Shown here piece by piece: positions 42,840 to 53,387 of a DNA stretch of 64,000 nt; position 1 is the stretch's first letter; each line of letters opens with the position of its first letter. The notes under the pieces were generated by a model. It saw only the letters and a program-made list of their open reading frames with translations, did no database searches and was not told where the DNA came from. Both the position numbers and the translations under genes were made by a program. Source of the DNA: Erodium maritimum (Eukaryota > Streptophyta > Magnoliopsida > Geraniales > Geraniaceae); the NCBI GenBank assembly GCA_963921825.1, contig OY997594.1:31850956-31914955 (forward strand). Direction: 5' to 3'.

Positions 42840-45800
42840 ATGAAAGTGCTCATATGGAATGTGAGAGGGATCTCCTCAACACAGAAGAGGAGAGTTCTTA
42901 GTAACTTGTTGCACAATCATAGCCCCATTTTTATTCTCCTGCAAGAAACAAAATTAGACCCCTTCCCTTCCTTTTTTCTAAGAAGTTGTGGATTATCATC
43001 TGAGTGGTATCATGCTGCTATAGACTCATCAGGCAATTCTGGAGGACTTCTATCAATTTGGAAATCAAAACACTTCTCCACTACTGATATACAGAAGATC
43101 AAAGGGGCAATTATATGGATTGGGAAGATAGTAGCTGAAAATCTTTCTTGCTGCATAGTAAATATTTATGCTCCAACCTCTACCTCTGAAAGAAAAGAAC
43201 TGTGGAGAGATATATTTGAAAAACTCAAAGGCTTGCAAGATGATCATTTATTTATATTGGCTGGGGATTTCAATGTTGTGCTGAGCCCTGATGAGAGGTC
43301 CAGTCAAAGAAGAGGGGGCTCTAGCTTGATTCATTTAAATCATCTGGTTTCACAACTCAGTCTTTGGACCTTCCTCTTCAAGGTGGAAAGTTTACCTGGT
43401 TTGGTCCTGGCTCAAGAGCTTCTAGACTAGACAGGTTTCTGATCTCACCTAGGCTACTCTCTATTTTTCCTACTCTAACTCAAAGCTGCCTCCCAAGAAT
43501 TACTTCATATCACAGGCCTCTTATTTTATCTGAATCACATCAAGATTGGGGACCTAAACCCTTCAAGTTCCTAAACATTTGGGCTGATGACAGAAGGTTC
43601 CTCCCTGATGTTCAATGCTTCTGGTCTTCATACAAAGTAGAAGGTCTTCCTTGCTTCATCCTGTGGAAAAAGCTTAACCTACTCAAAGCTGATCTCAAAA
43701 CCTGGAATTCAGAAGTCTTTGGTTTCCTGGATACACACATAGCCAATTTAATATCAGAAGTACATCAACTTGACACAATTGCTGAGGGCAGAGGTTTAGC
43801 TCCAGCTGAAAGCACAAGAAGAGGTTATCTCCAAGCTATTCTCATTCAAAAACAAAAGCAACAAGCAAAATTATGGAGCCAAAAAGCAAGGAAAAAATGG
43901 TACTATGATGGGGATAGAGGGTCTAAATACTATCACAGAATTGCAAACTTCAAAGCCTCAAAAGGAAAACTCACTCAAATACTTTATAAAGGAATGTTAC
44001 TATCTCAGCCACTAGAGATAAAGCAAGCAGCTGCTGATCATTTCAAGGATAGATTTTCTTCTACTGAAATTGAAGATGTTTCTCTGGATGAACTACCATT
44101 TCATACCATTACACTTGAGCAAGCTTCCTGGCTGGAAAGACCTTTTGAAGAATCTGAAGTGTTGCAGGCACTAATGGCTTGTAGTGGGGATAAATCCCCT
44201 GGCCCTGATGGATTCAACCTTCACTTCTTTCAAATTTGTTGGCCAATTATAAAAGAAGATCTCTTGAGCTTTGTCTCAGCATTCCACCTATCAGGTCAAC
44301 TTGGGAAGGGGCTCAATTCATCCTTTATAGCTCTAATTCCCAAATCCTCCTCCACACTCACCTTTGATGACTTCAGACTCATTAGTTTAATGGTGGGGCC
44401 TTACAAAATCATCTTTAAGCTACTCTCTCTTAGGCTCAAAACAGTTATTAACAATCTGATTGGAGAGGAACAATCAGCTTTTATCAGTGGAAGGCAAATT
44501 TCAGATGGCATTGTAGTTGCAACTGAACTGGTTCAGTATCTCAAAAAATCACACACAAAGGCTTTTATATTCAAGGCTGACTTGGAGAAGGCTTTTGATA
44601 AGGTCTCTTGGATGTATATATTGCAGCTCCTCACAAGAATGGGCTTTGGTGATAAATGGAAACTCTGGATGATCTCATGTTTCAGAGCATATGTCTCAGT
44701 TTTGATCAATGGCTCTCCATCTCTAGACTTTCAAATGACAAGAGGAATCAGGCAATGGTGTGCTCTATCTCCACTGATTTTTGTAATTGTAGCTGAAGGG
44801 TTAAATCAAATTCTGAAAGCTTCCATACAATCTGGATTTTTGAGAGGTATCCAAATCAATCAAGCCACTCCTGAAATATCACTGCTCCAATTTGCTGATG
44901 ATTCTATATTCTTCATCAAAGCTGAAGAGAGAAGTATATCCTATCTCAAATATGTCCTCCACATGTTTTATCTAGCTTCTGGCCTTGCTGTCAATTACTC
45001 CAAATCAGCTCTAATTCCTTTTAATATCTCTGAACCTGAAAAGCTGTCTATGTTAGTTTCCCTTGGCTGTTTTGAAGATGCTATTCCCTTCACTTATCTA
45101 GGATTTCCTCCAGGTGCCAATCCCAAAAGATCCACAACCTGGGAGCCAATTCTCAAAAAATTCAAATCAGCCCTGGGGCTTTGGCAAGCAAAGTTGTTAT
45201 CTCTGGGAGGGAGGATAACTCTTATTAAATCAACATTGGCAGCCCTACCATTATATTTCTTCTCCATCTTCAGAGCTCCCAAAGGGGTCATTAAGTCCAT
45301 GGAAAGATGGCAAAGAAAATTTTTATGGCATGGGAATTCAAAAGAGCATACCTTCAGCAAAGTAAGATGGAGCACAGTCTGTCAAAGAAAAGAGGAGGGT
45401 GGTCTAGGAATCAGAAATCTCAATATCATGAATATCTCCCTTCTCTCCAAGTGGCGGTGGAGATTTGCCTTGGATAGAGGCTCTTTATGGAAGCGTGTAA
45501 TCTGTGGAAAGTATGGATGGAGTCCAAAGGAATGGGATCTCTCAAAATTCAGTATTTTAGGCCCTGCAAGTTTTATGCAACACTTACTCTCCCTCAATGC
45601 TGATCCAAGGTTCTCTGACTTATTTGGGATCAAGGGTCTCTCTTGGAAGGTGGGTTCTGGGCAAAGAGTGATGTTCTGGGATGACTCTTGGTAGGGAGAC
45701 ACTCCATTTAAATTCCTCTATCCCAGGCTTTACCAATTATCTCAGACAAAGGCTTTACTTGTTTTTGAAGCCAAACCAGCTGCATCTTGGGATTTACATT

Positions 45801-46540
45801 TCAGAAGAACCCCTAGAGGAAGGGCTGAGTCTGATTGGATGACTTTGCAATTCATTCTTAATGGGGTAGAGCTCTCCTCTCAACAAGACATCCTCATTTG
45901 GGCTGGGGACCCTAAAGGTTTCTCTGTTTCAAAGATGTATGCCCAACTTCAACATCAATCAGCCAATTCAATCTCTCAGTTCAACTGGCTTCAGACTCTT
46001 TGGCTGCCTGGAATTCCACCTAAGATCATTGCCTTCTGCTGGCTTGCTTGCCATGAGGCTCTCCCAACCAAATGTTTTCTTGAAGCTAGAGGTATGCCTC
46101 TAAATATGGATGATCTACTTTGCAAAGTTTGTAGCTGGGACTTTGAGAATGGGCCACATGTTCTTCTGCATTGTGAAAGGGCTTGTCTGGTCTGGTCTAT
46201 GGTTCTATCTTGGTGGGGTGTTGTTTGGGTAATTCCTGGCAATATCAAATCTCTTCTGACCTCTTGGCCCTCCCTGATCTCAAGATCCAAAATCTCTTCT
46301 TGGTGCAACCTGGCTTCACTCACTTGCTGGCAAATTTGGCTTGCCAGAAATGAACTTATTTTCAAGGGGACCATTCTCACACCAGCCCTTATCTTTGACA
46401 AAATTGTGACTCAATCTTACAGCTGGGAGTTGGCTAATTTCAAATCAAAAGGGTTGTTCTTTCCATTTAGAGTCTGGAAATCCTCTATTGCTGCTTGCTG
46501 CTCTCATTTGGTGGAAGGGTTTGGTTATCTTCAGTGGTGA
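42840..46540 (+). pseudogene. LINE ORF2: endonuclease, reverse transcriptase, zf-RVT
   Basis: About 1230 codons. The AP-type endonuclease (42840 to about 43560) starts MKVLIWNVRGISS and shows LLQETK, NIYAPT and AGDFNVVLSPDE; the usual SDH near its end reads SYH (ITSYHRPLIL). A frame change lies near 43364-43430. The reverse transcriptase (about 44180-45010) has SPGPDGFN, FIALIPKSSS, EEQSAFISGRQISDG, FKADLEKAFDKVSW and the catalytic FADD at about 44890; the RQGxPLSP motif reads RQWCALSP. One in-frame stop at 45692-45694 precedes the zf-RVT domain (about 45985-46200; LWLPGIPPKIIAFCWLACHEALPT, CKVCSWDFENGPHVLLHC). No RNase H domain follows. The endonuclease nicks target DNA and the reverse transcriptase primes on it, but this copy cannot be active. 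Confidence 0.93.
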
Positions 46541-46550
46541 TTTCTTACCT

Positions 46551-46563
46551 GGGGGGGGGGGGG
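46551..46563. repeat. Run of 13 G in the LINE 3' UTR
   Basis: A pure G run right after the ORF2 stop, followed by tgggggttggggtggg, so the strand is G-rich for about 45 bp. It could form a G-quadruplex in RNA or DNA. Homopolymer length may be affected by sequencing error. Confidence 0.8.
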
Positions 46564-47406
46564 TGGGGGTTGGGGTGGGCTGGGTTGGGTTTGGGTACTG
46601 AAGTGAGTTTGGTAAGGGTTTCTGTTTTGGCTTTGCTTCTGCTGTGTGTGGGTTCTTCAGCTTCTCTCCCCTCTTACCTCTCTTGTGTTTTTGGGTAGTT
46701 TTCTTTAGGTCGAGTGTCTTTCTTTTGCTCTTTGTTGCTCTCCTTTCAGGTTACTCATCTTGGCCTGGCATCATTTTCATCTCATCAGCATTCTCAGATC
46801 CACATTACTGAATTATCATCCTACAGTCCCTCACATCTCAAAGTTTCCTCATCAAACTTTCACATCTCAAAGCTGCATCATCAATTGTTAATTCTCAAGC
46901 CTATCCCTTGTTTATGCCTCCTACAACTCCAGCTCCTGTTCAAGCTCCTCAAACTTCAGGATCAACTCCGTTTATAAGCAAGAAAAGATTTGCAAACTTC
47001 ATTACTGCATTACTTGGGACGCAAGCTACAACTGTTTCTGCATTTTCATACCCCCACGGCTATACTTGGGTCGCAAGCTTCAGTTCCAGCCACATTTTCA
47101 TACCCACAAGTTTTCACTACCCTTTTGTTTCTATCCGGGGCATTCAAAGTAAGCACACTCCAAGGCATTTTCAAGTGACAACAAGCATTCCTCTTGGCAT
47201 TTTCAAGTGACAATTACTTGCCTCTTTGTTCTATTTTTAGGTTTCATTTTAATACCTTTAGTTCTCCTTTTTATTTCTCTTATAAATCAACATATGATTG
47301 ATTGGGGGATGAAGTTGGTGTGTTCCTTGTAACCTCTTTTACCTCAAGAGAGGCTCTTAATCCATTTCTGCTTTGCCGATCAAAAAAAAAATGTAATATG
47401 TATAAA

Positions 47407-48325
47407 TATAATAAATCTTAATGAATTTTTTTGAAAAATAACCTCTATCCGATTTTATCTTACCGTGTATATATATATATATATAACGACAATCAATGAA
47501 GGAAAAAGAGTAATATAAAATTGGTAAGCTTCACCTAACGATGTTTATCTATACAACCAAACATATTGTAGTCATGTGAGCTATTCATAGATAATATATG
47601 ATGCCAACCAACTAATAAAATAGAAACAATATATATTCAGTTTTTAATGTGTCAACTTTCGATTCGCCAAAGGGTCGAGACCCATTTATTCTGAAATATC
47701 ATTAGAATAATGTCATGTTTTTGTTTTAAATTAAGTTTGTTTTGAATAGTTAGATGGACTGACAAGCAAGCTACAAGTGTTTAAACAAACAAGTAATGAT
47801 CAACACAAGAAATGGGGGCTAAGCTGAATCACATATGTTTACTACTTTGGACTTAGTGAAGCAACTGCGTTAACCAAAAACAATAATATATTAAGTTGAA
47901 GAAAGTTGCTAATCATTTCTTTTAAGGATATACTTCTCTTTCACAATACATTTTACATAACTGCTCGTCAACATGTTTTTATTCGTGGAGATATGATCAA
48001 ACACATTGAAGAAAATAGGTGCAAGATGAAATAGGATCTTGAGATGTGAAATGGATTGTGTTTCACATAAAAAAATTACAGGCATAAACAAGGATATCTC
48101 ATACTATATTTGGCTATGTTGTGAAGATTAGGTCGGCTAATTAAAGAAATAAATAGTGACAAAATATGTAGAAATTTTTATTAGGGTTATGGAGGCATGC
48201 AGTTCTTATTGGAACATGGGAACCAAACAAACCATGTCCTCCTTTGGGTCACTGTCCCTTTGAAATGATTGAGTATATTTAAATGAAGGACCAACATTCT
48301 GATTGCATACCTTTATCCATATAAT

Positions 48326-48378
<53 letters not shown>

Positions 48379-48400
48379 TTATTTTTAGTAGTAGTATAAT
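47407..48400. other. AT-rich intergenic sequence, no gene
   Basis: No coding sequence. Contains a short (ta)n tract near 47466-47484 and a (ta)n microsatellite of about 48 bp at 48327-48374. Confidence 0.6.
48327..48374. repeat. (TA)n microsatellite
   Basis: About 24 uninterrupted ta units, ending in atttatttattttt. Located just upstream of a LINE 5' end. Confidence 0.95.
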
Positions 48401-48410
48401 AAATTAAGAA

Positions 48411-50799
48411 ATTAAGGAGGCAGGGGTTAAAAGCGCTCCACACACCTATTCTGAGGTTCTCTCTTACCCTATTAGGTTCGTCACCGTCGCCGTCTCCTTC
48501 TGTCTCTACCGCCCATCCGCTTCCATCGCCATCAACACCCCCATCCCCATAGCCTCCTTCTCTACAACCCGACACTCCTCAGCCGTGTTTTCGGCCTCCT
48601 TCGCCACGAACTCGAAGCCTGGCTGCCTGCACCAGCGACTTCACCATCGACGCTGAAGCCATTCCGACGTCGCCCTCGATCATTTCTGATCCTCCCGGAA
48701 ATGGTCACCCCCGACCAGATCCACCCACATGCAGAGGTCTCTCGTGACCTCGAGGTCTTCGCCCAGCAAGATGCCGGTCGCGCCGCCGCCCCTCTGTCGC
48801 TGCTCGGTACAGACCCTATCTCTCCTCGGGGGCCGCCGCTGTCTGTAGATCTGAAGGAAAAGCCGGGCGCGTCTTAGGCTATCGGAGCGTCCCTGGCCGT
48901 CGGCGTGCCCCCAGACCAACTGGTGCCCTTTCCGCTTCTTACCGGACACTCATCCACGGCGAGGGAGTTACAGCGGGATCGGACCACCCTCCCCCGACCA
49001 ACCCCTCCTCCGATGGCTCCTCGCCGCCTCCCTCCGGCGGAGCGGGTGCAGGCTTCTAGCCCTAACTGCCCGAGTGCTAGCAGGCCATCGTGGTCGTCTT
49101 CTGAGATCTAGGCAAGCCGTATATCCCTGATCCCGGATTGGTAGGATGAGGACGACGAGTTGGTGGTGTCGGACGACGTGGTTCCACTCTTTACCTCCGG
49201 TTCGTACGAATTCTCCCTTGCAGCGAAGGTAGTAGGGGATTGTTCACACAACCAGCACATCGTCTACGCGATGATGCTGCGGAAATGGAAGGTTACCGGG
49301 ATTCGGGTGGAGTTCATGTCTCCCGACGTCACAGGCTATCATTTCCCGTCAGCCAAGATCATGGAAGACATCCGCCATAGGGATCCCTGGAGTTTTAAGG
49401 GATATCCCCTCCTCCTTGAACCGTCTCGGCGATTCGATCGGGCAGAAGAGATCAGCTTCAATCATGTGGAACTCGGGGTTCGGGCATTGAATATACCGGG
49501 AGTAGCCAGAAATCCCTACATCCGGGGTCTCGTTGCAGCAGCATAGGCACGCAAATCATGTCGGCCCCAATCCCGTCGGTCCGACGGGAGGATAGGCATC
49601 TTTGGATGAGGGTTCGTATGGAGCTGTCTCGAGCCTTACGACGCAGGACCCGACTCCGCTTCCCAGGTACTGATTCTTCAGTTGTGATTGATCTACAGTA
49701 CGAGAGAGTGGTGGATTTTTGTCGCAGGTGCGGCATGCTGACACACAGGTTAATGCACTGCCAGACCTTGTTGCCGGGGATTGGCCGGGAGGAGATTCGA
49801 TATAATAGCTCTATCATGGTCCCGAGGGATCTGGATGTGGACCGGTTGCTGCAAACGGTTTGGAATGTACCCCCCCCCTAGAATCACACTCGGTGATCAC
49901 GTACCTTCTGAGTGATCTAACCCTGAACTCTATGGTCCGCTCTAGGGAAATCACCATGGGCGCTGAATCGTCCACTACAGGCACTCCGAAGACAGACTAC
50001 CTGGTTAAGGTTAACCGAGAAGGGTTGACCAATATTTTGCAGGGGGTGGCCATGGAGCACCCATACCGCCACCCAAGTCCACAAAGCATGACTACCTGGC
50101 TAACATCCACCCTGCTGCCGGCCCTGTGATCCGAGCTGCCCCCGGATACAATGCGATGATGAGGGAGGAAGAGGAGACAGATCCACGGGGCAATCAGACG
50201 GACCCCCAGGAGAGTCTAGGGAAAGGTGGGCCCAACAGAGGCAAAGACAAGATGATCACTCTGAAGACCAGAAGTGGTTCGATGTATGCACGCCCACCGG
50301 AGACAAAGAAGCAGAGGGGAGACCCGGTTACCCAGCAGTTGCCCTGGTATCCGCCCTTTCAGGGGGAGGATCGAGCAGACGGAGCGGAGGTCCAGAGGCT
50401 TCCGATGGAGGAATGATCTGCCCCAGCAGGGGTGGGTGGAGTCGGTCCCAGACTATACCTACAAACCCGGGACAGCCACTGCTGGGAGGTCCCGGGCAGC
50501 CTGCAGTATCAGCACCAGATTTTTCTGTTTATTGCTATTCTTTATATTCTTGTTGGGATACTTTAATTTTTGCGGATTTTAGAACTTGGTTTATTTTCCC
50601 TCGTTATGTTGGAACGACGGTAGGGAGTTGTCTTGAGTTGTTTCCCACGATTTCAAGTGGGCTAATATTATGGCTCCATGAGCGTCGGGCTTGTTACGGT
50701 CGGCTCAGACAAATATCTGGAACCCGAGGCGATCACGCCTCATCCTGTTTGATTACCATTTGGTATTAATGAAAGTCTCCGATTACCCGTTTCAAAAAA
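48411..50799 (+). mobile_element. LINE with DUF4283/zinc-knuckle ORF1 and no ORF2
   Basis: A plus-strand element with poly(A) at 50794-50802 (after gattacccgtttc). The candidate target duplication is aaattaagaa at 48401-48410 and 50800-50809, partly overlapping the tail, so it is less certain than the others. The 5' part is GC-rich leader and coding (48480-49140), then DUF4283 and zinc-knuckle ORF1 sequence, then a short tail and the poly(A). The 3' end (cgtttcaaaaaaaa) matches the reversed 3' end at 52338-52350. No endonuclease or reverse transcriptase sequence is present. Confidence 0.7.
48700..50430 (+). pseudogene. LINE ORF1, DUF4283 plus CCHC zinc knuckle
   Basis: The DUF4283 part is at 49160-49546 (VVPLFTSGSYEFSLAAKVVG, AMMLRKWKV, IMEDIRHRDPWSFKGYPLLL). 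After a stop at 49544-49546 the next part lies in another frame (49558-49881): RVRMELSRALRRRTRLRF and the knuckle YERVVDFCRRCGMLTHRLMHC, with CX2CX4HX4C intact. The C-terminal low-complexity part (GKGGPNRGKDKMITLKTRSG) is in a further frame at 50126-50416. At least two frame changes. This is the same ORF1 class as 18480-20377; such proteins bind LINE RNA. The N-terminal boundary is uncertain. Confidence 0.72.
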
Positions 50800-50929
50800 A
50801 AATTAAGAAGGTGAGAAGGTTGAACGTGCCATGGGCCGGGCCCATGGAGATAACGAACTGAAATAATTGAAAGCACAAAATGGAGATGAGAGTGCTCTCT
50901 GTGCGGTGGTGTGTGTCAGTATACATATC

Positions 50930-53375
50930 CATTTTTTTTATTAGCCATTTTTTTCCCGAAAAGATCAAGTTTTCAAACTGAAAACATGATCAAGGGATAA
51001 TCCTCAACAAACAATAGACGAGTGTGTCATCTAGACACCTCAAACCAGAACAAGAATCCCTTACAAAGTGAATTATACCTAGAATTTTCTAACAAGAAAA
51101 AACTAAACAGAAAGGCAAAACAAGCCTAGCAAACAGAAACAAACAGAGGCAACAAGGTCAATTAACTGATCTAAAATCCATAACAAGCAGAACACTGAAA
51201 ACCCAGAAAACCAAACCTCACAACCAAAAGCAACACAACTAAAACAGGTCTTATAATAGCCAGAAAATCAACTTGAAATCCAAAAAAGAAACCCTCTAAA
51301 GAAGTTTTACTCCGACAGAGAAACAACAACTACTTCCACACCCAAAAAAGTCACCAGTAGAGCACAACACCTCTGAACAAACAACAGACCAAATGCCTCC
51401 TTTCCCTATCTCGAAACTGATTAATTCTTCAAACAAGGCACATAGTCAAACACCTCACGACCGCCAACACCTCTATACTGTGAGGCCCCAACCACCAACT
51501 GTGGTTGAGGAGGGGAAGAATAGATCAGATCGAGAAGGGAGAAGGAAGGTTACCTGAACTGCCGAGACGACGATGGTGAGAACCAGCCACGAGTGCCCAG
51601 GGAACGATCACGAAGATAACATCAACCATCAACAGCTGGAAGTTGAAAAGTCGTTCCACTCAGTTCTGCATCGACACGCACCATGGAAAGAAGATTGACG
51701 ACGAGCTACTGAACCTCAGGAACTGTTCTGGAAGAAAATCATCGGGCGAAGATCCAGAATCGGAACAATCTCCACCCAAGATGATGGAGAAAGTCGTCCC
51801 ACTCGACACCGAACAACAACGCCGCAAAGGTAGGAAGAAGAATCGTTGAAACCACAACACCGCAGGACCCCTCTTCACCGACAATAGTGACTAGCAACCC
51901 AAACCCCATCGGAGGTCGTCGTGGAGAGCCAACTAAGGCCAACACCATCAGAGGCCATAGTAAAGCAGACCTGAGTCCAAAGTACCAGATCCGCACGTGT
52001 CGGCAAAGAAACAAACGGTGAAGCACCATCCGCCCCTCACCGGAGCACCTCTCGCAACTCCTCACAGCGACCAACGACACGTAGACCACCGATGAAACAA
52101 GGGAAGCCAGATCTAAGACATTAATTCGAAAGGGTGAGGGAAGGAAGAACCGAGACGGTAGAGAGAGAAGAGACAAAGTTGAAGGTCCGAAACGAGGTCA
52201 GGAGGTTAACTCGGAAGGAGAAAAAGGTGTAGACGGGGAAGAAAGGGTCACCGCCGGCGATAACCATGACCAGAGGCCATGACGTCGCTGGCGAGGCGAG
52301 GAAGAAAGACCGGCTTATATTATATCTCGGTTCCTCTTTTTTTTTGAAACGGGAAAGAGGTAGTTGTATTACGATTTCATATCATGATTACAAGGAGGGA
52401 CATAACAGTCCCGGATACCATCTTTGTATCCCAACCGGCCGTAGCTCATCGGGCGCACATGGTTCCATACATATAGTCTGCTTTGATTCGTAGATCCGAA
52501 CTCAAGTGTACCTCGATCCAACGTTACAAAGAAATAACAAACCAAAGTCCTAAACTTATTGAGCCAAAAGATTATTCGACCTAACACAGTGAATAACCAA
52601 TAATTTATTCGACCTAAAACAGGATAAAAAATTAGCACACGATCGAAAGATCAAACTACCAAATCTGCGATGCCAGTTCTTCTAGGCCCCGTGCCATTGG
52701 AGCGATCAGGTATCGTCAATTCTTCTTCTTAATTCGCCCGGATCTTTCGAAGTAGTGCGGAAGACGAGAGCAACGATTCGACCCGCAACGGTTTGTTCGA
52801 GATCGAGGGTCCCGACTTCGGGTGCCGTGGAGATAGACCCCCGACTTATCGTCCTTCCTCCCGGATCCCAGATCCATCGAGGGAGCGGACCCATGCCGGC
52901 GATAGGTGGCTCTGGTGCGGGAGGTCGCTGCAAATGGAGGACGGCGCATGGAGCCCGTATCCCGGAGAACGGCGGCAGGAGGGCCACGGTGGCTATTGAA
53001 GGATGCATCGAATCGCGAGCGGTGGGGAGGAAGGCCAGATCGGAATCGGGAAGCGGAGTAGGCTCTTGTATTCAATCAAACAAACAGGTTATCCTATCAA
53101 AAGATCGGATCCGGTACCTGAGAGACGTCCGGGAAGCAGAACGGACGGAGCAGGGAAGAAGGCCGTGCAGGAACAGCGGGGAGGCGACAATGACGAGAGG
53201 GTCGGATGCGAGGAGGGCGAATAGGACGGAGAGTGGCGACGTTGACGACTATAACGGCGACGGACCCTGGTAGCTAGGGTAAATTAGACCCTGTGGCTAG
53301 GGTAGGCAAGAGCTTTTTTATATTATCTATTACATATCTCGGTTCCTCTTAAAAACGTGCAAGAGTTCAAAAATT
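50930..53375 (-). mobile_element. Polyadenylated retroelement (LINE-like), 12-bp TSD, split by another LINE
   Basis: The reversed A-rich tail begins at 50931. The target duplication agtatacatatc lies at 50918-50929 and 53376-53387. Net length without the inner LINE is about 1.4 kb (50930-52338 and 53351-53375). On the minus strand it holds a GC-rich 5' portion (52260-51500), then a ggcagttcaggtaacctt strip and an AT-rich 3' half. No reverse transcriptase or ORF1 domain is recognisable; it could be a truncated LINE or a retrocopy of a host transcript. Confidence 0.65.
52339..53333 (-). mobile_element. Inner LINE, internally shortened, 17-bp TSD
   Basis: A perfect duplication atatctcggttcctctt lies at 52322-52338 and 53334-53350. 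The reversed tail tttttttttgaaacggg matches the 3' end of the LINE at 48411-50799, so it belongs to the same family. On the minus strand it has a GC-rich leader and beginning of ORF1 (53280-52730), then directly the 3' region. No DUF4283, zinc-knuckle or ORF2 sequence remains. ORFs on both strands at 52716-53273 are GC-rich and show no domain. Confidence 0.82.
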
Positions 53376-53387
53376 AGTATACATATC

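Larger units (their letters stand above)
31704..42843 (+). pseudogene. LINE ORF1, RRM type, interrupted by copia
   Basis: The N-terminal part (31704-32753) begins MASMESSRLSVQELMG, has a basic KHTRLAIKGKGTKKTRN strip, and an RRM-like domain near 32140-32370 (TAFVLNIPPAANSTWLQKIF, RSGYWYGFVYLQ, AAIQQFNG, YQLLVTKAW). After a stop at 32550-32552 the same frame continues with a second globular region (EIHLKSLGNKVFLVHCP). The sequence on the far side of the copia element (41215 on: WIALQGVPFHGWCEESF) continues that region, resembling DUF4283. A frame change near 41570-41626, an acidic/Ser-Thr linker, a basic KAKKKKKSSKIK strip near 42450, one further stop at 42607-42609 and a final stop at 42841-42843 follow. 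ORF1 and ORF2 overlap by ATGA. Confidence 0.82.
31380..47390 (+). mobile_element. L1-type LINE with ORF1 and ORF2, split by a copia element
   Basis: A plus-strand LINE of about 7.5 kb once the copia element is set aside. The target duplication is atgtaatacgtataaa at 31364-31379 and atgtaatatgtataaa at 47391-47406 (16 bp, one c/t difference in a CpG). It has a 5' UTR of about 320 nt, ORF1 (31704 to 42843), ORF2 (42840 to 46540), a 3' UTR of about 840 nt and an A9 tail at 47382-47390. Copia occupies 32754-41214 inside ORF1. The element appears full length at both ends. Its protein-coding frames contain a few stops and frame changes, so it is inactive. Confidence 0.93.

Noticed and set aside
52716-53273. 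Overlapping ORFs on both strands, up to 172 codons
   Set aside because: GC-rich leader of a shortened LINE with no recognisable domain and no conserved start.
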